A DNA stretch of 64,000 nucleotides from NCBI GenBank assembly GCA_001899685.1, contig MKWG01000003.1, forward strand, positions 420,889-484,888. The letters run 5' to 3'. Of the stretch, positions 52,218 to 60,539 are shown one piece after another. Positions within the stretch are counted from its first letter, which is position 1; every line of letters starts with the position of its first letter. The notes beneath the pieces were generated by a model. It was not told where the DNA came from and searched no databases. It was given only the letters and a program-made list of their open reading frames with translations. Made by a program: the position numbers and the translations under genes. The DNA is from Sphingobacteriales bacterium 44-15 (GTDB lineage: Bacteria; Bacteroidota; Bacteroidia; Chitinophagales; Chitinophagaceae).

Positions 52218-53151
52218 ATTTTTCTTTTAAAACGGTAAACACTTCCTGCCTGCCGGAAAATGCGCCTGTGCCGCCGGCGGCTGTAGTAGACACTGCTGCG
52301 ATCATATTTCCAAACCGGTGGCAATACTCCAGTGGTTTATCCTGCAAAAACCGGTAAACGAACCCTGCATTAAAACTATCTCCTGCCCCAATAGCATCTA
52401 CCACCTCCTTATTCAAAAATGCCGGTAACAGGTGAGCCTTACCATCCTGTACTATGGTAGATCCCCTGTTCCCCTGCTTGATCACGATGATCCCGGCGGC
52501 AGGCTTTATCTTTTGCAACGCGTCTTCTACTGTGCTGCTTCGTGTGATTTTTAATATTTCAGCCTCATTAGGAAAGAACAGGTCTATATCAGGCAGTATT
52601 TGATCAAGATCTATTTTCCAGTTTTCTGCCGGATCCCATTGAGGATCGAATGAGGTTGTCAATCCTAATTGTTTGGCTTTTCTGAAAATATCCCCTATGT
52701 TTTTTTGCAAAGAAGTCTGAATAAAATAGGACGAAATATGCAGGTGCCGCGATTGCCGGATAATCTCCCAGTTCACTTCATTACCTGAAAATGTTTCCAT
52801 AGCGCCGGGATGAGTGATCATTGCCCGGTCTTCGTTGAAGTTCACTACTACCGTGGCCCCTGTGCTGCATGATCTATCCCGTACAATCCCGGTAGTATCA
52901 ACAGTTTTTGAGTGCAGGCTGCTTATAACAAAATCGCCAAACAGGTCAGCACCTGTTTTTCCGATAAATGCAACTTTAGCGCCGAGGCAACTGAGGTTGC
53001 TGGCGAAAATAGCGGAAGAGCTTCCCAGCACCAGGTTCATCTGCCGGGCAAGGATCTCCTTTCCTATCTCAGGGAAAACATCTGTCTTATTTAAAATGAG
53101 ATCTACATTTAATTCACCAATAACAACTACATCATATTTTTTGATACTCAT
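52198..53151 (-). CDS. PfkB-family sugar kinase
   Basis: The 317-residue ribokinase-fold protein has an early GELNVDLIL segment, a GSSSAIFASNLSCLGAKVAFIG substrate-binding block, and DAIGAGDSFNAGF near residue 250 with the catalytic Asp and anion hole. In the operon with AgaS and a TBP-type aldolase it most likely phosphorylates tagatose 6-phosphate. KDG kinase activity is an alternative. Confidence 0.87.
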   Translation of the reverse strand: MSIKKYDVVVIGELNVDLILNKTDVFPEIGKEILARQMNLVLGSSSAIFASNLSCLGAKVAFIGKTGADLFGDFVISSLHSKTVDTTGIVRDRSCSTGATVVVNFNEDRAMITHPGAMETFSGNEVNWEIIRQSRHLHISSYFIQTSLQKNIGDIFRKAKQLGLTTSFDPQWDPAENWKIDLDQILPDIDLFFPNEAEILKITRSSTVEDALQKIKPAAGIIVIKQGNRGSTIVQDGKAHLLPAFLNKEVVDAIGAGDSFNAGFVYRFLQDKPLEYCHRFGNMIAAVSTTAAGGTGAFSGRQEVFTVLKEKYGYEEN

Positions 53152-53181
53152 TGTATATAATCAATTTTGACTAGTTTTGTT

Positions 53182-54420
53182 TTATTTACCCGTACGTTTT
53201 CCATTGCCTGAAAAAGGATATATAACCACTCCTTTTACCACCCGGGTGATGGTTGCATTTTTGCTCGGGCTGTCGGGCTTCAGACCAAATTCGAGTGATT
53301 TATAAAATCCCAGTATCTGCGCCGGCAATACACTGCACACTGAAAGAAATTCCTCATCCACTTTGTTGCCATCTTCCGACAGGACTATTAAAAGATCCAT
53401 ATTAACATCACTATTGCGCGTTTCCGTCACTCCAATACTGAAAAGCCCTTTCTCACCCGCCTCGATAGCTTTTATTAAATCTCTTTCATATTGATATACA
53501 TATTTATCGTTAGAGAATAAATATACCATCAGTGTATACGGATTAATAACGGCTTTAGGTCCGTGCCTGAATCCAAGAAACGAATCAAACTTGCAAATTA
53601 CCTTTCCATCTGTCATTTCCTGTACCTTAAGATCTGATTCATTGGCAACAGAACGCAAGGGCCCTGATCCAAGGAAGATCGCTCTTTCAAAACCCAGCTT
53701 CGCAGCTTCCCTCAGCTTCTCCCTGTAGTTATGAAGAATGTTATTGGCATAATCAGACAGGCGGAGTACCTGTTGTTCAAGTTCCTGTATCTCTCTTATA
53801 CGTGAGATCAGAAGTCCTGCCAGCAACATAGATGTAAAGCTTCCCGTCATGGCCAGACTTTGATCATCTGCTTCAGGGGGCAACAAAAATACCATCACCC
53901 TGCTGTTGGCGGTTTCTTTTGATAAAGCTAATTTCCCCTTGGGATTGCAGGTAATGATAAGATGGTAGGTTTTTTTAGAAAACACATCTGCCAATTGCAA
54001 TGCTGCAACACTTTCCGGACTGTCACCCGATCTTGCAAATGAAATAAGAAGGTTAGTATTGGCATTAAAATAATGTGCCGGATGAGAAATCATATCTGTT
54101 GTTGGTATCGCGATCGTTTGCCGTCCGGTATTTTTTTGAAAAGGTCCCTGCAAAACATCTCCTATATAAGCAGAAGTCCCCGCTCCCGTAAGGATCACGG
54201 AAAGAGAATCGTGCGCAAAGGCCTCGCTGAGAAAAGATACCAGGTTATCTTTTTGGGATGCTACCAATTTCCAGGTTTTGATCCACAGGTCCGGCTGTTG
54301 TGATATTTCACGGGCTGTAAAAAATGCCCCTTTTTGCTCCAGTTCACTTTGAGAAAAACCGAGATAGTACGAAAGCCGTTCCTGTTTGGTTGGATCAGTA
54401 TACATCCTGTTTAATTTCAT
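53182..54420 (-). CDS. agaS: AgaS-family SIS-domain sugar-phosphate isomerase/deaminase
   Basis: The 412-residue protein has two SIS domains. The first carries VILTGAGTSAYIGDVLQG and ISFARSGDSPESVAAL; the second has FLGSGPLRSVANESDLKVQE and FRHGPKAVINP. These blocks match E. coli AgaS closely, which converts galactosamine 6-phosphate to tagatose 6-phosphate with release of ammonia. The C-terminal NATITRVVKGVVIYP also fits. It is the first gene of the minus-strand catabolic operon. Confidence 0.88.
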   Translation of the reverse strand: MKLNRMYTDPTKQERLSYYLGFSQSELEQKGAFFTAREISQQPDLWIKTWKLVASQKDNLVSFLSEAFAHDSLSVILTGAGTSAYIGDVLQGPFQKNTGRQTIAIPTTDMISHPAHYFNANTNLLISFARSGDSPESVAALQLADVFSKKTYHLIITCNPKGKLALSKETANSRVMVFLLPPEADDQSLAMTGSFTSMLLAGLLISRIREIQELEQQVLRLSDYANNILHNYREKLREAAKLGFERAIFLGSGPLRSVANESDLKVQEMTDGKVICKFDSFLGFRHGPKAVINPYTLMVYLFSNDKYVYQYERDLIKAIEAGEKGLFSIGVTETRNSDVNMDLLIVLSEDGNKVDEEFLSVCSVLPAQILGFYKSLEFGLKPDSPSKNATITRVVKGVVIYPFSGNGKRTGK

Positions 54421-54455
54421 TTTATTTCGATTATAATCTCAAAAATAAATAAAAC

Positions 54456-54497
54456 CTTTCAAAGTTTAATTATTTTTTTACTTTTAAACTTTCGAAA
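54456..54497. promoter_or_regulatory. Candidate DeoR/AgaR operator in the divergent agaS/SUMF1 promoter region
   Basis: CTTTCAAAG (54456-54464) and CTTTCGAAA (54489-54497) are related repeats 33 bp apart, with an AAAGTTTAA/TTAAACTTT inverted repeat built into them. A further TTTCGATTA lies at 54425. DeoR-family repressors of amino-sugar loci bind similar TTTC-rich repeats, and a DeoR-type gene lies at 56289. Confidence 0.4.
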
Positions 54498-54561
54498 CCA
54501 TTTTCAAAAAAGCTGTATTACAAACAGGTGGACCGGGTAATTATTATTTAAATAATAGTAT

Positions 54562-55563
54562 ATGAAAACAAAAAAGATAGTGCTGGCGTTTTTTACCTGC
54601 ATCCCCCTCTTATCAGCCCTCATGTCGGGATTATCTGCACAAACATTCATATCGTATACAGAAACCGTTCCGGGCACTAAAATACACCTGGACATGGTAG
54701 CAATGAGAGGAGGAACAGCTACCATAGGAAGTCCTGAAAACGAAACCGGCAGAAAGAATGATGAAGGTCCTGCTCATTCCGTGGAACTGGATGATTTCTG
54801 GATAGGAAAATATGAGATCACCTGGGAGCAGTACGAACTATTCGTGTATCCCGCCATAGAAAAAGAACGGAATGCAAAAACAACCACGGTCAATAAGAAC
54901 CGGGTCAGGATAGATGCAGTCACCTCTCCAACACCGCCTTTTACAGATATGAGCTTTGGTATGGGGAAAACAGGCTATCCTGCAGTGAACATGACCCAAT
55001 ATGCCGCTTTGTCTTATTGCAGATGGCTTACAGAAAAAACAGGGCATTTTTACAGGTTGCCTACAGAAGCTGAATGGGAGTATGCCTGCAGGGCCGGTTC
55101 AACCGGGGCCTACAGCTTTGGAAATGATAAAAGCCAGTTAGGAGAATACGCCTGGTACAGCAAGAACAGCAATGAGAAATATCAAAAGGTAGGCACTAAA
55201 AAACCTAACGCATGGGGATTATACGACATGCATGGTAATGTAGCCGAATGGACATTAGATCAATACTTCCCGGATTTTTATTCCCGCTCCGAAAGTGTAA
55301 AGAGAAATGCCTGGGCACAGCCCAAAACACTTTACCCGCGGGTAGTAAAAGGAGGATCATGGGATGATGATGCAGCGGATCTCCGGTGTGCGGCACGATC
55401 GCCCTCCAAAGCATCATGGAAGCAGCGCGACCCGCAGATACCTAAGAGCGACTGGTGGAATACTGATGCTTCTTTTGTGGGTTTCCGTATAGTACGGCCG
55501 CTTAAACAACCTTCCGCAGAAGAAATTGCCAGATACTTTGCCAGCCAGCCTCAGGATCTTTGA
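54562..55563 (+). CDS. Exported SUMF1/formylglycine-generating-enzyme-fold protein lacking one catalytic Cys
   Basis: The 333-residue protein has a signal peptide (LAFFTCIPLLSALMSGLSAQ). The FGE-sulfatase fold shows VAMRGGTATIGSPENE, EITWEQYELFV, YCRWLTEKTGHFYRLPTEAEWEYACRAG, WGLYDMHGNVAEW and VKGGSWDDDAADLRCAARS. In true formylglycine-generating enzymes two Cys five residues apart bind copper; here only the Cys in RCAARS remains and the partner position is Ala. It is thus unlikely to activate sulfatases. It is divergent from agaS and shares its promoter region. Confidence 0.82.
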   Translation: MKTKKIVLAFFTCIPLLSALMSGLSAQTFISYTETVPGTKIHLDMVAMRGGTATIGSPENETGRKNDEGPAHSVELDDFWIGKYEITWEQYELFVYPAIEKERNAKTTTVNKNRVRIDAVTSPTPPFTDMSFGMGKTGYPAVNMTQYAALSYCRWLTEKTGHFYRLPTEAEWEYACRAGSTGAYSFGNDKSQLGEYAWYSKNSNEKYQKVGTKKPNAWGLYDMHGNVAEWTLDQYFPDFYSRSESVKRNAWAQPKTLYPRVVKGGSWDDDAADLRCAARSPSKASWKQRDPQIPKSDWWNTDASFVGFRIVRPLKQPSAEEIARYFASQPQDL

Positions 55564-55607
55564 TCCGGGCTTTATCATCCATACAACTATACACATAGTA
55601 TTCAAAA

Positions 55608-55688
55608 TGAAACAATGCATTCACTTACTTATTCTGTTCTTTATGCGAACCTTGTATACCATGGGAAAAATAAGGATCTTATAACTGG
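55608..55688 (+). pseudogene. Possible truncated gene start
   Basis: A 26-codon ORF (MKQCIHLLILFFMRTLYTMG and six more residues) resembles an isolated signal peptide and stops abruptly. It lies downstream of the SUMF1-like gene and before repeat-rich DNA. It may be the stump of a deleted exported-protein gene. Confidence 0.25.
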
Positions 55689-55742
55689 GCTAAGCGGATT
55701 ATTGTACAGGATATGTTATCGCAACAAGTGTCTCCCTTTGCA

Positions 55743-55875
55743 CATGGCACATTCCAAATTTTTGCACTTTTCCCGCGAAGATAGCGGCGATGCGGCGGCT
55801 CCCACGGCGGAGTATTTGTTATTGTTTTCTTTGCCCCGCTGCACCCCTGCCTGCCGGCAGGCAAGTTTGCGTTCG
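55743..55875. repeat. Dispersed repeat with CCTGCCTGCCGGCAGG palindrome
   Basis: The left part (ATGGCACATTCCAAATTTTT) matches the left arm of the element at 6246. It continues into a GC-rich middle and a CCTGCCTGCCGGCAGGC palindrome (about 55847-55863). No ORF of its own is credible. Confidence 0.5.
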
Positions 55876-55985
55876 CTGCGTGAAAAATCCTTATCAATAT
55901 GCACAAGATGAAAAAGTATTTTTATTATAAATATTCGCCGCAGTCGCCCTGGTACGTGTCTCACCATAGCGTCAACTTAAAAAAT

Positions 55986-56024
55986 AAGAACCTCCCAATG
56001 TATGCTTCGGGAGCGGTCTTTTTA
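55986..56024 (+). terminator. Terminator-like hairpin in the repeat-rich gap
   Basis: The arms AAGAACCTCCC and GGGAGCGGTCTT are followed by TTTTTAT. The gene it would serve is not evident; the SUMF1-like gene ends ~420 bp upstream. Confidence 0.4.
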
Positions 56025-56069
56025 TATAACCAGGGTAGCGCCTACGGTGCATAATTGAAAATTGCCCTT

Positions 56070-56280
56070 TTGTCTACAAACGGGTTGTGCCGATGGCAAA
56101 TCATATCCGCTATATCCAACAACATTTTGTATAGTGGAGCAACTGGCTAAAAGTATTTTATTCACCTGTGGCTATGCATCTGAAAACATGCCGCATAGCG
56201 GCTACCCGTTTGTAGAAAGAATACCGGTCGTTTTATTTGCCCCGTCAGGGGCTACCCGTGATATAAAACGCTCAAAACGG
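56070..56280. repeat. REP-like repeats flanking a 100-bp spacer
   Basis: TCTACAAACGGGTTG near 56075 is inverted relative to CTACCCGTTTGTAGA near 56203. Two related units, CCGCATAGCGGCTACCCG and CCCCGTCAGGGGCTACCCG, follow each other. Each has a self-complementary core (GCATAGC / CCCCGTCAGGGG) followed by the same GGCTACCCG tail, as in REP-type elements. Confidence 0.5.
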
Positions 56281-56288
56281 GCAGCTAA

Positions 56289-57083
56289 TTAATCAGCAAT
56301 TAAAACCCTGATGCCAAGTCTTTCAAGCTTTATTCTGCTGTCGGAAGTAATATTTTTATCGGTAACAACCGTACTTACTTTGCTGGCATGGGTAATAAAT
56401 GCAAGCTGCCGCTTTTGGAACTTACCGGAATCTGTTATAACAATAGTTTCCTTAGAAATACTGATCATCAACTGGCTGAGATATGCTTCTTCCGGATTGG
56501 ATTTGGAAATACCAGCATCAACATCAAAGCCTTCCACATCAAGGAAGAGCTTATCGCAGTAATATTTCCTGAGCTGGCGAACTGCATGAGCGCCTGTAAG
56601 CGATGCTGTTTTGGGGTGAAAAGTCCCACCCGGCACAATTATGTTTATATCCGGAAAACCTGCCAGCAATGTTGGCACATTCAGCGTATTTGAAATAACG
56701 GTAAGATCTTTCAGATGACCCAGGTTTCCTGCAAGCTCGTATGCAGCAAACCCCGAATCAATGATAATCGTATCGCCTTCGTTTACCAGCGTTGCAGCTT
56801 TTTTTCCTATTGATATTTTTTCCCGCATTGCCTGCTTTTGAGGATCAGAAACCAGGGAATGCCCTTCAGCCTTATTTTCCCAATCAATTTTTAAAGCGCC
56901 GCCATGTGTCCTGATCAACGCTCCTTTTTTTTCCAGTTGTGCCAGATCATTACGTATCGTCATACTGCTGACTCCAAGCGAAATACTAAGCGTTGATACA
57001 TCTGCAAGCCCGTCCTTATTAAGGATCTCTAATATTGTATTTCGCCTGCCGGCTGTATATTGCCCCTGTCGGCTATGAATCAT
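56289..57083 (-). CDS. DeoR/GlpR-family transcriptional regulator
   Basis: The 264-residue repressor has an N-terminal DeoR helix-turn-helix (RRNTILEILNKDGLADVSTL, then VSSMTIRNDLAQLEKKGALIRTHGGA). The C-terminal sugar-phosphate-binding domain carries KAATLVNEGDTIIIDSG, VISNTLNVPTLL and the VITDSGKF segment. Family members repress sugar-phosphate catabolism genes and are released by a phosphorylated intermediate. Its position suggests control of the agaS operon and the SusCD/SGNH genes. Confidence 0.92.
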   Translation of the reverse strand: MIHSRQGQYTAGRRNTILEILNKDGLADVSTLSISLGVSSMTIRNDLAQLEKKGALIRTHGGALKIDWENKAEGHSLVSDPQKQAMREKISIGKKAATLVNEGDTIIIDSGFAAYELAGNLGHLKDLTVISNTLNVPTLLAGFPDINIIVPGGTFHPKTASLTGAHAVRQLRKYYCDKLFLDVEGFDVDAGISKSNPEEAYLSQLMISISKETIVITDSGKFQKRQLAFITHASKVSTVVTDKNITSDSRIKLERLGIRVLIAD

Positions 57084-57136
57084 AATTGTTATTTTACCGG
57101 TTTTTGAATAAATAGAAGACGGTCATGCCCGACAGG

Positions 57137-58876
57137 CTACCGGACCAGGTGCCTGATAAGCTCAGAAGATACCCGGTGATATCCAGCTTCATTTGGATGA
57201 ACGCCGTCTCCTGTAAAAAACTGCTCTATTATTTTACCGTCTTCTTCAGCAAGAAATTTTCCGGGATCAGCATAGTCAATACGCAGGGAAGCCGCTAACT
57301 GTGCAATTCCTTTGTTGAGCGCTTGTATGCGATGTTCCTTCCCTTCGCGTGGAATGATGCCGCACAACAAAAGAGCTGCTTTTGATTGCCTGACACGAAT
57401 AGCCAGCATTAATTGTTCAAGCCCTTCAATGATCTCTTTATCCGTGTTATATTCCAGGTTGTTGGTGCCGATCAAAACAACGATTTGCCTGGCTTCAAAA
57501 CCGTCCAGTTCATCGTGATATACTCTCCACAAAACATTCTCAATCCTGTCCCAGCCAAAACCGGCATTTACAGGATTAAAGAGAACAATATCATTGTTCC
57601 ATGAATCTTTACCACGCTGCAGGCTGCTTCCACCCCAATAGTGTGTGATAGAGTTTCCAAGAAAAATGGTTACTGGTTCCTTTGCTGTTTTCTGAAGCTC
57701 CAGTATCTCCCGGTGGCGATCCCGCCAATCGTAAGTATTTGCATCGCGATACTGCGTACAGGGTATGGTAGTAGTGATCTGCCCCGATGGCTCATTAAGA
57801 ATACCACGGATTTTTTTCTCACAGGTCATTGCACAAAACTGCATTGCCGAATCAGTTGCAGATACTGCTTTTATGATGCCTTTGGGCAAAGGTTCGGCCT
57901 CATCCATATTTAGATAATACAATTGGTCCACTCCTTCTTTTTGAAGCTCGCTGATAATTTCCCTGGGGAGCTGATCAACAGCAATCTCCTTTTTATATGT
58001 TTCCGGATATGTGCCGGGTGTACCGGATACTGCATGATCTATCAGTAATATGGGTACATGACTTCTTACTTTACGCAGCGATCTTACTGCCTGGCATATA
58101 CGCAATTTTCCGGTAAGCCCCGGCAAACAATCCAGTACATACATTGCCGCATCAGGTTCACTCATGATATTCACTACTTCTTTTTCTGTAGTGCTACGGG
58201 GAAACGGGAGATCAATTACCGTCCTGTCCAACCTCCGCTCAAGCAAGGTATACCAGTTCTTTCCCGGAGGCACCGGCTGTATCAAAGAAGTTCGAAAAAC
58301 CACTATAGGTTTTTCTTTTCTCACCGGATAATAACGAAAAACAGCTCCTGCAACTGATCCTACTTCAAGCCATTGTACCCGGCAACCTGACGGCAGGTAC
58401 AACTTAAACACACCGCCCTTCTGATGAAGGGATATTGCTTTAAGAGAATCCCGGATATTAAACCGGTAAGTAACAGAATCAGCGAATGAATACGTTCCCG
58501 GGCATTCAAACCACTCCCCGTCTTTTGAAGTTCCAAACAGGCCCACTCCATCAACGCCATACATATGGGCATGAGCCGTTGCATTTTCGGGAAGTAACTG
58601 GTACCGGACCAGTATTTCAGGGCTGTTGGATATAAAGCTGATGGATAACCCACCTGCACCCGTGTCAAATGAACCGGCGTCCTGCTTAAGTATTTTTTTT
58701 ATACGATACGGGAACCGCTCTATCCTGTTGCCTGTCTCGGTGGGCCAAGCCTGCCCTTCAATTACAGGGAATAATACTGTTGAAGGATCCCGCCATGTAT
58801 AGTCAACGGATTGTTGTGCCTTTGCAAAAAGCAGGATATGCATTACAAATGCCATTAGCAGCAGTTGATTTCGCAT
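57137..58876 (-). CDS. Exported SGNH/GDSL hydrolase with an extra, degenerate SGNH domain
   Basis: The 579-residue protein has a signal peptide (LLLMAFVMHILLFAKAQ). An N-terminal beta domain (~30-180, SGNH_N-like) is followed by a first SGNH-like domain (~190-370). There the usual YGTSITQG block reads VVFRTSLIQPV and the Asp-His end is not recognisable. The C-terminal domain (~385-579) is intact: FLGNSITHYW (nucleophile Ser), NAGFGWDR (Gly), VVLIGTNNLEY (Asn) and DGVHPNEAGY (Asp-His). Such enzymes are often carbohydrate esterases, for example deacetylases. It is third in the minus-strand SusC/SusD operon. Confidence 0.83.
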   Translation of the reverse strand: MRNQLLLMAFVMHILLFAKAQQSVDYTWRDPSTVLFPVIEGQAWPTETGNRIERFPYRIKKILKQDAGSFDTGAGGLSISFISNSPEILVRYQLLPENATAHAHMYGVDGVGLFGTSKDGEWFECPGTYSFADSVTYRFNIRDSLKAISLHQKGGVFKLYLPSGCRVQWLEVGSVAGAVFRYYPVRKEKPIVVFRTSLIQPVPPGKNWYTLLERRLDRTVIDLPFPRSTTEKEVVNIMSEPDAAMYVLDCLPGLTGKLRICQAVRSLRKVRSHVPILLIDHAVSGTPGTYPETYKKEIAVDQLPREIISELQKEGVDQLYYLNMDEAEPLPKGIIKAVSATDSAMQFCAMTCEKKIRGILNEPSGQITTTIPCTQYRDANTYDWRDRHREILELQKTAKEPVTIFLGNSITHYWGGSSLQRGKDSWNNDIVLFNPVNAGFGWDRIENVLWRVYHDELDGFEARQIVVLIGTNNLEYNTDKEIIEGLEQLMLAIRVRQSKAALLLCGIIPREGKEHRIQALNKGIAQLAASLRIDYADPGKFLAEEDGKIIEQFFTGDGVHPNEAGYHRVSSELIRHLVR

Positions 58877-58927
58877 AAGTTATTATTAAATAATAATGGT
58901 TTAAAATTGCAGGTTGCTGCTCGTTAA

Positions 58928-58953
58928 AGCCGGAGCAAATGATTGCTCCGGCT
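58928..58953 (-). terminator. Intercistronic hairpin after susD
   Basis: AGCCGGAGCAA and TTGCTCCGGCT form a perfect 11-bp stem with a 4-nt loop. No T-run follows on the minus strand, so it is more likely an mRNA-stabilising or attenuating hairpin between susD and the SGNH gene than a full terminator. Confidence 0.55.
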
Positions 58954-59000
58954 AAATAATTATACAAGACATAAGGCTGATTAATATTTTACATTATTCA

Positions 59001-60521
59001 TCAAAACGGCGGGAAAGTACCCTGCCTGGGGTGATGCACCGGTAATCCCGGTCTCACATCCCACCACAATTTGCTGGTAAAAGCATCACCGTTGCTCAAC
59101 CTTTTAATAGCTTCGGAAATACTTTTAGCATTGGAGTTATATTCGCTTTGAGGATATTGCACTCTTCTCGGTATTTCCCCCTGCGTATCGCCCAATGCGC
59201 TGCCTGTCCATATCCGGGGATAACCTGTTCTTCTGAATTCCGCGTATCCTTCTTCAAATTGAAGGTAATTTGCCAGCCACTTCTGAACGATCAGCGATTC
59301 ATATTGCTCCTCTGCTGTTCCGCTTAAAGTACCGGCGCTGCCGGCAAGATAAATATCCCGGTCGGCAGCATTGACACCGAAATTATCCATAGACAAGTCA
59401 ATTCCTGTTCTGTACAGTGCCTGCGCATCTTCGCCGGTAATCCCTCGCAATGCAGCTTCTGCCCTCAGGAATGCCACCTCCGAAGCATTAATCACCGTAA
59501 ACCTGAAATCAGAGCGCCAGTACAAATCACTCAGTGCCGAGTTGGAGGAAGACGGTCTGCCAAGATCAACCAGTTTTTCGTCGGGAGACAAATTGAGCAT
59601 AATGCCAAAATAATCGCCCAGGGATGTTAAATCAATGAACTTTGATGCCCTGGGATCGTTCAGCTTTTCAAGTGTTTCCGCCATAGTAAAGCTTGACCAC
59701 CGGAATTCTTTTGCTCCACCCGGTATACCGTTGTAAACAGGGCTTCTGTTGGCATCTGCCGCTTCGCTGGCCGCCCCGGCTACCAGTATTGCATTTTCAC
59801 TATTCTGAACAATTAAATTCTCGCTTATTACTTCATTAATATGCGTTGATGCCACTGAAGGCGCTACATAGCTGATCCGCATCGCCAGACGAAGTCGCAG
59901 CGAGTTACCCAGGCGTATCCATTTTTCCACTTTCCCGCCGTAAATGAGATCTTTATTGCCGATGTTGAGCCTTGTTCCGTCGCTTTGCTTCAATACCGCA
60001 ACGGCTTCTTTCAATTCTTTGAGCATATCTGTATAAACAGACTCCTGGGTATCGTATGCCGGAGTAATATTAACTTCTGTTACACTTTGGGCGGCTTCAG
60101 TATAAGGTATATCACCATACAGATCAGTGAGCCTGCTATACAACCATACCCGCCATATCCTTCCAAAAGAAGTAAGATCTGCCAGCTTATTGTCTTTTGA
60201 AGAGAGTCGGATTGATTCATTGAGATTGATCAGGTATGAAGTGTAAAATGTTGAAAACGGGCTGTCCCAGGGGCCCTTGGTGAAAGCGCTCCCGATCGTA
60301 TTATTCCCGATATAACCGGAATACGCTTCAAGGCGGGTGTCATTATCTGCCATCCCAAACATCGAATTTTTTTGAACATGCGTAAGCAATAAAGCAGGAT
60401 CTGCTATATCTTCTGTTACGATCCTGGGGTTGGTATTTATTTCTTTAAAATCTTTGGTACAGGCGCCCAGGAAAATAATCGCGCCTGCCACTAATAAATA
60501 TTTTAATGATATATGTTTCAT
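59001..60521 (-). CDS. SusD-like outer-membrane lipoprotein (SusD-like_2 type)
   Basis: The 506-residue lipoprotein has a signal ending in LGACTKDFKEINTNP, the typical opening of the SusD-like_2 group. SRLTDLYGDIPYTEAAQ, WIRLGNSLRLRLAMRISY, NASEVAFLRAEAALRG and YPRIWTGSAL segments follow. It pairs with the SusC protein 18 bp upstream and captures oligosaccharides at the cell surface. Confidence 0.93.
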   Translation of the reverse strand: MKHISLKYLLVAGAIIFLGACTKDFKEINTNPRIVTEDIADPALLLTHVQKNSMFGMADNDTRLEAYSGYIGNNTIGSAFTKGPWDSPFSTFYTSYLINLNESIRLSSKDNKLADLTSFGRIWRVWLYSRLTDLYGDIPYTEAAQSVTEVNITPAYDTQESVYTDMLKELKEAVAVLKQSDGTRLNIGNKDLIYGGKVEKWIRLGNSLRLRLAMRISYVAPSVASTHINEVISENLIVQNSENAILVAGAASEAADANRSPVYNGIPGGAKEFRWSSFTMAETLEKLNDPRASKFIDLTSLGDYFGIMLNLSPDEKLVDLGRPSSSNSALSDLYWRSDFRFTVINASEVAFLRAEAALRGITGEDAQALYRTGIDLSMDNFGVNAADRDIYLAGSAGTLSGTAEEQYESLIVQKWLANYLQFEEGYAEFRRTGYPRIWTGSALGDTQGEIPRRVQYPQSEYNSNAKSISEAIKRLSNGDAFTSKLWWDVRPGLPVHHPRQGTFPPF

Positions 60522-60539
60522 ATATACTTATTAAAGGAA

